This document shows positions 57,717 through 64,000 of a DNA stretch of 64,000 nt, one piece after another; positions within the stretch are counted from its first letter, which is position 1; every line of letters begins with the position of its first letter. Location of the stretch: positions 29,495,950 through 29,559,949 of the forward strand of contig OX424569.1 of the NCBI GenBank assembly GCA_949152475.1, in the 5' to 3' direction. The notes beneath the pieces were generated by a model. It worked only from the letters and a program-made list of their open reading frames with translations. It did no database searches and was not told the DNA's origin. This stretch comes from Terebella lapidaria (taxonomy: Eukaryota; Annelida; Polychaeta; Terebellida; Terebellidae). The translations under genes and the position numbers were made by a program.

Positions 57717-58077
57717 ATGGAAAATGATCAATTAGCATGTCATAATTGGATGCAGGTAGGTATTAGGTATGTATATTGCATCATAAAAAATACACATTTT
57801 AATTTTACAATCGTATATGTTTAAAAAAATCGTGAAATCGGGTTGACATCCGAGGTATGGGTCTCTAGTTTGTTGGAAAAGCTGGTGTACCCCCATTATA
57901 CATGTAATTGTGGATGTTTAATACTGTTGGATCGACTGATGTGTCGGTGTTTGAAAGTCTTTTCTGAGGGTGTGCAGTGTGGTGTTCATGTGTCAAATTA
58001 TGAAACATTGCTACTAGTCTAGTACCAACCAATATATAAAACTTTTCAGCATCATCTCTAAGACAATAATAATAATT

Positions 58078-58083
58078 TTTATT
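58078..58083 (-). terminator. Possible polyadenylation signal of gene B
   Basis: AATAAA on the minus strand about 395 bp after the gene B stop codon; the nearest in that direction. Confidence 0.35.
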
Positions 58084-58476
58084 TATAACTCACATGATAT
58101 GCCATGGCCGGTAATACATAACAAATGATATATAGCACAACGTGTAATCATACACACAACACTTGCAGCCGAGTTAAAAATAATAATGTAGGCGTGTTTG
58201 ATAATACTGATGAAACAAAACCGTGAATCGTTTTTACTGGCCAGTATTTTATAGTATGTACAGATTCAAGATAATAACCTGAGAGGCGAAGCAAATATCG
58301 CAAACCCTCAAAGTCAAATAGACTCCCAAAGTGAGATCGACATCTTCCAATATTTCTGTGCACGCCGGTGGTGTATTTTCTGCATTTTTGCTTACAATGA
58401 TACAAATACCACATACATGTATACATGTTTTTACCCTTTTGTCCATACATATGGCACCAATGTCGAATAGCAAATT

Positions 58477-58706
58477 TCATTTCAGCGACTTCGATCCGAT
58501 ATGCTTCGCTCGTTTCACGTGTACACTTAGTGGCTCGTGTGCTATTCTGTACGAGGTTGAGCGAGTTAAATCAAGACATATTGGCCTGATGTCGCTGAGG
58601 AGTATCACCCCCATGATAACACTCATGAATCCCACGGTGAAGAGTCCCACATACCGAGCCTTGCTTGCTTCCACTGGTGTGGTGTCTAAATGACTCAAAG
58701 TGCCTT
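58477..58706 (-). CDS. Gene B last exon: transmembrane helix and cytoplasmic tail
   Basis: The acceptor ttttttttttgtag is followed by GTLSHLDTTPVEASKARY, then a 19-residue hydrophobic segment, then SDIRPICLDLTRSTSYRIAH and a Lys-rich end before TGA/TAA at 58477. The polypyrimidine tract before the acceptor is unusually pure. The tail has no ITAM/ITIM motif. Confidence 0.85.
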
Positions 58707-61700
58707 CTACAAAAAAAAAACCAAAAAAAAAGAAAAAAATAAATAAATAAAGACGGAACAAAAATATGAGTTACATATGAGTTCGTTCCAATTGTGGTGA
58801 TTTGTTTACGAATGTATGTAGAAGTAGATCTAGATTATATTTTCATGAAATAAGCTTGCTAACTGAGAAAATAAAGTCAATATTTGTACAGACTAATGCC
58901 TCAGAGGCATATATTAGAGATGTCGTTGTATATTTGAAGTTTATTTGAATATGTCGTTGTATATTTGAAGTTTATTGAATACGATTACAGTTTAGATCAC
59001 GAAATAATTTGGACAACGTCATACACTATTCGATGGCCTCAAAACAGATAAGAATTTATTTAGTGTAAAATTAGGACGAAGAAGGGTTCATGTATAGGTG
59101 ACATGGAATGTTCAGCCAATCATACCTTGACACGTGGGCAGTTCTGGTTGCCACGTCCCCTTGCTGTTACACCTTGTAACCATACCCCCAGACAGGTCCA
59201 GCAACACTCCAGACTCGCTAGAGGATTCGCAGCTGACGTTCACCACGCTGTGTACATCTCGATCAGTGGAGTTGGCAACTAAGCCATTCCATATTGGCAC
59301 TGGATAGCACTGGACAACTGCAGTGTTAGGGGTCAAGTTTGAGAAATGAAAAGTAGGTTGTAAATCTTTGGTTTAATTTTCCTTCATTTTCGAGTGTCTA
59401 AGGGGAGAAAGCTATCGTCCTGCAAAGCTGCAAAGTAGTTAATTGTTCATCGAGAAACAAGACACTTGAACCCATGAATTCACACACACAATTTATCATT
59501 ACAGTCCAGCTTTGAATTGGGATTTGACCATTCGACTGATAGTCACACCTTTGCAGGCCGGCGGTACGTCTGACCACACCCCTTCCTCCGTACACGTAGA
59601 TAGCGTTGCAAAAACGTCTCGCCTAAACCACGTATGGGGCAAGCATGTGTACGTCACGTTGCTAGGGAACCGCGTACCCGTTGTTAGGCGACGCCTGGCC
59701 CCCACTATGCTCGGCGGGGGACCACAATCTATACCTTCAAAAAAGGGGAATTCACTTCTTGAACGAGTTTCTCGAAACTAATATGGTCGTATGAAAATGT
59801 AATATATACAACCATGATTTGTGGATATGCTTAGTTTCCCTTATACATGTACACTACGTTCAGTTCGTTTTTATTACATTTTTGAGCGGAGGGGTGAGGG
59901 GAGGTGGAATGAAAGTACATACATGTACGTGTATAATTAGGATTATTTCAGCAAACGCCTTCGATTTTCAATTATCAACAGAACCAGTTGTTTTCAAGTG
60001 ATGTATGAAGAGGTGTGCATTATTCCGTCAAGTCTCGCGTCTTTCTACGTAACATTAGAATTTCTCAAAATAACATTTCATCGTACCAACACACGTGGGA
60101 ACACTGGACCAATTGCCATCCCTCAGACACTCCACCCACACTGTGGACTCGATGCTGCCCTCTATGACGTAACCGGGAGCACACGTAACCAAAACACGTG
60201 ACCCAAACGTGGTATCGAACGTGCTTATATTCATGACGTCATTCGTGGACAATACTGGGCAATGGATTTCTGAAAGTTGTTTGATATTGAAAACAAAGAA
60301 AATTGAGTTCGAAAATAATAGTGTACGTTCAAGGTTGTCACTATTCAATCGATTATGACCAAAATTGTAGAACGAACGTTAAAAAATTTAATGAACAGTA
60401 AATGGTTACCCACTTTCACAAGGTTTTACGCGTTCCATCCCAGACCAGACCCGATTGACACATTCTATTGTTTGAGGTTCAGTTTGTCCAGGAATATCGA
60501 ATCCTCCGATACATGTGTATTCCACAATAGTTCCCGCCGTTGCTAGAGTTGTATTGGCCACACGGTTTTCGAACACTGGAATCGGTGGGCATCTATTTGC
60601 TGTCAAGACGAAATCGTGTTGAAGCTGAACCATCACAATGTTGAATTTTTCCTTATTGAAAAATCAGCTCTTAAAAAACATTTGAACAATCAGCTAGAAT
60701 AGTACAGCTATAAATCAAGTAGCTAGCCATAAATAGTAGCTATAAATCAAGTTAGATTTCAAACATGTTGTATCTGTACATATTCAAATAATATCATAAC
60801 ATTAGGCTGTATCTCCATGACATTGCAAACATCACTTACTGGAACACGAGAAGTTATTCTCACTCCAGTGTCCGTTCCCAGTACAGCTGATTGTTTTCAC
60901 ACCGTGACCGTTTTCAAAAGACAAGCCTTGTGAACACTGATAGTGAATCTCACTGAGATAGGCGCGCGATATGTTCTGATTTGGAACCAGCCAGTCACGT
61001 TGTGGAACGCCACATGAAATTGCTACCGAAGTGGGAATAAATATAACTAATGATGATTTCATCTATTATTTACTGGATAGAAACAATGCAGGAATATTCC
61101 ATATATGAAAAGTGATATATCCGGGTAGGTTTCCAAGTCATGATTCGTATTTATATATCGATTTCGTAGATCTGTCGAAACCTACCATTGCAGTCAATTG
61201 GCGTTCTCTCCCAACCCTTTGATCCCCTGCACACCGAGATGAGAAAGCTGTCGCCTGATACCATTCGATAACCAGTGTTGCATGACGTTTTGATTACAGT
61301 CCCATATTCGTGGCGTGTGTCGTTAATGGAGGCATTTGACACTAGCCGCAGGGGATGACACACGTCTCCTTGAAGGTTTGTGAGGATATTGAAGATTTTT
61401 TAAAAATTTACATACATAAATCGCATCAAATGGGATAAAACCTGTCAATTTAAACAATGAAAAGATAATTTTGCCTGTATTGAAATGGGATGTAATTGAG
61501 TGTGAGTTCATAAAAAAATATTGTATGTGAAACAAAGCCATATAGCAGTTCTAGATCCTGCCTGTTATCACATGGGATAAATTGGATGCAATGTCATCGT
61601 GTATGATAATGATCGTGGTGATTGACCAGTATGGTTCCCAACCGGAAGTTACACTAAAAACATATAAGCTCCGCCTAAAAAGTACCAATGAATAACTTAC

Positions 61701-63474
61701 GTTTACAGTGGTCATCTAAGATCCACTGCCCATCATTCTTGCACATCAACTCCAGTGTCCCCCGTCCCAGATGGACATGGTACCCGGCTGCACAAGTCGC
61801 CGTGTGTACGGACCAGACATCCACCGGAGCTCTCAGTGCCAGGGACGCGTGTCTCAACAGAGGCGGCGGGGTGCATCTACCACCTGACGTTTGATACGCT
61901 CACATATGTATATTGTCCGTTTATTAGCCATCTTAATTTTTACTGTAGTCTACATGTAGATGTGATGATTCTCTGTAAATTGCATCACATCATATCATTT
62001 GAAAATACGTCTATAGTTTCCTTTCATTAGTATTGCCATTTAGCGTCGAATATTTGATTAAGCACCAGTATTCTCTTCACTACAACATAGTCTACCTGAA
62101 CAAAGAGTATTGACGTCCCCGGACCGAGTACAAGGTATTTCCTGTTCCTGTAGTCCCGAGGTCAATCGCTCGTCACCATGACAACGTACAATACGGGCAC
62201 CATGGGACTGATCTTGCCCGACCTCCTTTGCGTTATTGCTGCATGGTATTTCTGGTATTTGCAATGGGGTACAAAGACGCTGAATTGGTTGAAACTTCAA
62301 TGGCGCAATTCAGAACACATATTAAGTAGATATAACTATAGATATAACGTGTATTTTAAGCCTATATTTTTGCTATTTTAAAGCCAATATCTGAATTTTG
62401 TTAAATTTGATGCTATGCTGACTTGAACGCCTACCGGTACAACGTATTGTAGCAAAATCAGCGCTCCACCTGCCGGTGAATTGGCAAACTACAGAGCGCT
62501 GTGTGCCGCCTTCCTCAAAAGCGTATCCATGGTTACAGACGTACACAACGACTGAGCCAATCACGTACCGTCCTTGGGCGACCATTCTAGCATGATGTAT
62601 CTCTCGCGGTCTTGGGCACAGAACTGAAAACCGATTGGCATTGCTTGTTAATCGGTTCGTCGAGAGAATTTAAGATCTTTCAACGTAGCTTTCAGCAAAG
62701 TTTGTGAATTTTGGAATTAAATGCGTTCTGAAATCGACTTGTTTCGTACGCATATACACGTATGTACGTACTTCGATTTATTCAGATTGAAATAAGCATC
62801 AAATAATGACTATAGTATTATACCTAACATATCATCACTCTCTGTAGGCGGTGGTCGAAAGTTCGTACCGCCTGTCTTCGGAGTCTTAGTGATATAGATT
62901 TTGGTGACGTCACTGACACCTAGTGATGACGTCATATGTTCCGTCGTGACAATCAACGTACCATCAGAATTGGTGGGTGGAATAGTGTTCCCACTATCGA
63001 GAACAGTAGTTGACTCAAGACCCTGCATAATTTCGGTGGACAATAACACTTCAGAATCTGGAGTCGATTCCGTAATGAACCCATCGATTCCCATTGATGT
63101 TTGCGGTGTAGTGTCACCGATTCCCACAACAGACTCCGTCGTGTTTTCAGTGTGTCCCAGCATTGGTAGCGAAGTTGTACGCCATTCCGCGGTATTGTTT
63201 CTAGTCATATCGTCAATAGTGGAGACGTCTCCGATGTATGGTGTTTCCGTGGTGTTCCCCGTAGTGATATCACTTTGAGTGGAGATGTTTCCGAGGTATG
63301 ATGCATCCGTGGTGTTCCCAGTGGTGATATCACTCTGAGTGGAGATGTTTCCGGTGTCTGGCGCTTCTGTGGTGAGTTGCTCGCTGGGGACTTCAACTGT
63401 CGTCACTGGCTGAGTCGGTCCGCGGTATATCTCCGTCCGCTCCGTCCAAAACGCTGACGTCGACATGTACTCTT
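58477..63474 (-). CDS. Gene B: mucin-like, eight-CCP, single-pass membrane protein (5' end incomplete)
   Basis: Exons on the minus strand: ~63474-62824 (Thr/Ser-rich), CCP1 62623-62435, CCP2 61883-61701, CCP3 61368-61186, CCP4 61022-60840, CCP5 60599-60414, CCP6 60269-60087, CCP7 59728-59549, CCP8 59317-59126, and the last exon 58706-58477. All internal junctions are phase 1 with AG/GT sites. The last exon has the hydrophobic YVGLFTVGFMSVIMGVILL and a ~35-residue tail ending KHIGSKSLK and a stop, so the protein is type I and membrane-bound. No signal peptide is present in the mucin exon, so at least one 5' exon is missing or beyond the window. CCP1 is clearly related to gene A CCP1. Probable surface receptor or regulator of the complement-control type; ligand unknown. 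Confidence 0.85.
59126..62623 (-). CDS. Gene B CCP/sushi exons (eight modules)
   Basis: Eight single-exon modules of 180-192 nt, all phase 1-1. Each has four Cys and usually W before the last Cys: CCP1 LCPRPREIHHARMVAQGRY...GRWSADFATIRC; CCP4 ISCGVPQRDWLVPN...GHWSENNFSC; CCP5 NRCPPIPVFENRVANTT...VWSGMERVKPC; CCP6 IHCPVLSTNDVMN...GNWSSVPTC; CCP7 ...GVWSDVPPAC; CCP8 VQCYPVPIWNGLVANS...GTWQPELPTC. CCP3 ends with the variant GWERTPIDC. Chains of CCPs form rods that bind complement proteins or pathogens. CCP5's donor is GTGGGT, chosen for phase. Confidence 0.9.
62824..63474 (-). CDS. Gene B mucin-like exon
   Basis: Thr/Ser-rich exon ending at donor GTATAA in phase 1 (DDML then G). It contains a ~20-residue tandem repeat, GNISTQSDITTGNTT, twice, with a third diverged copy (GDVSTIDDMTRNNT), and many N-glycosylation sequons. 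The 5' boundary is either ~63474 (acceptor caataaag) or ~63455 (cgacgtcag); both keep phase 1. Confidence 0.7.
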
Positions 63475-64000
63475 TATTGTAGATGAAGAGCAAGAATTTG
63501 AATCAAAATTTGGGGAAAAATACATTCATTTATTTCAGAGTGCGACCTGACTACTTTGTTACTGAATAACAGCCATGAAATAGAATACCAACCAAGCACA
63601 GATCCTGTCGTTTTGTCCGTTGTTAAGTTTAATTTTCGTTTCTTTCCGGGTTTCCAGTTTTAAGTGGAATTAAAAGGTATACACATAGCTTCGCCATATC
63701 ACATGTGCTAGGTGCTTGTCATCCCTATGTGGTACATGCCTTCTTCTTACTACATGTAGTGATACGAACTACAACATCCTTAATTTAGTCTTTTACCAAC
63801 CGTTCACAAATATCAAAGATCTCGACATACAACCTCGTCAGTTCTTCCTCCTCACCAAGAGTTTCGCCCCAGAACAAAAGATTCTAACATATTTGCTCTT
63901 CCCACTAGAACACCACCCAGGATATCATCCCATACCTGGGCAGTCAGCAACCATGAGTACTTGGGTTCCGCTGGCTGGCTCCATGGTGAAATCGTTGTCA
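63475..64000. other. Right edge, with possible terminal exon piece
   Basis: Mostly unassigned. On the minus strand 64000-63936 is open and ends at donor GTATGG in phase 1. It encodes DNDFTMEPASGTQVLMVADC and could be an upstream exon of gene B, but the window ends before its acceptor. Confidence 0.3.

Larger units (their letters stand above)
55842..58476. other. Intergenic region between the LTR element and gene B
   Basis: Begins with an aataataaaa-rich patch. One open minus-strand stretch (57290-57716) is listed separately, and a possible gene B poly(A) signal is at 58078-58083 (minus). Nothing else is supported. Confidence 0.5.

Overview
The window is invertebrate nuclear DNA, most likely from a marine lophotrochozoan such as a mollusc. 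Its genes are intron-rich with GT/AG splice sites. They encode extracellular multi-domain proteins (sushi/CCP, cadherin-like, mucin-like Thr/Ser tracts) and a class A GPCR. The DNA between them is packed with LINEs, a Penelope-like element, a Ty3/Gypsy element, short inverted-repeat elements and AT-rich satellites. The species assignment is inference; no mitochondrial, rRNA or Hox marker is present.

Four host genes can be read. Gene A (minus strand, start codon at 10259, last visible exon ends at 4811, continues beyond the left edge) encodes a secreted or membrane protein: signal peptide, a small Cys-rich PAN-like region, a Thr/Ser-rich mucin-like exon, then at least four CCP modules. Gene C (plus strand, 13397-27912) is divergently oriented from A, 3.1 kb away. 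All 17 exons can be joined in phase to an 887-residue type I membrane protein built from a duplicated exon block (a CCG..W Cys-rich beta module plus a cadherin-like repeat, twice), a Thr-rich mucin stalk, one transmembrane helix and a basic cytoplasmic tail. Gene D (plus, 34348-35478, one intron) is a 339-residue rhodopsin-class GPCR with an NRW motif in place of DRY. Gene B (minus, about 63474-58477, 5' end unresolved or off the right edge) is a paralogue of gene A: mucin-like exon, eight CCP exons, one transmembrane helix and a short tail. Nearly every extracellular exon in A, B and C is phase 1-1, the signature of exon-shuffled surface proteins. Cell-surface recognition or adhesion is the likely theme, but no function is shown directly.

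Mobile DNA by position: a 5'-truncated L1/Tx1-type LINE (422-3819) with a 15-bp target duplication sits inside a ~120-bp satellite; a tRNA-derived SINE lies at ~6295-6770; a LINE 3' fragment at ~8976-9600. In gene C intron 4 (14778-18074), ~400-bp inverted arms enclose a CR1-like LINE that is itself split by a Penelope-like element. Intron 8 of gene C (20.5-24.2 kb) is a 130-bp satellite rich in TGACCT half-sites and is interrupted by insertions, a MITE and two local tandem duplications. The 28-34 kb stretch holds minisatellites, a palindromic TACGTA array, a LINE fragment and a MITE. The 35.8-40.1 kb stretch holds several inverted-repeat DNA elements, and 40524-42444 an L2-like LINE.

The largest element is a 10.5-kb Ty3/Gypsy retrotransposon (45344-55841) with 1.38-kb LTRs, a perfect tRNA-Leu primer-binding site, gag, protease, RT, RNase H and integrase. 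Coding is broken by one in-frame stop and two frameshifts although the LTRs are almost identical. Downstream of pol it carries an additional intact 199-codon ORF, preceded by an internal CRE/CCAAT/E-box/TATA cluster that echoes the LTR promoter. This is the strongest candidate for something unusual in the window.
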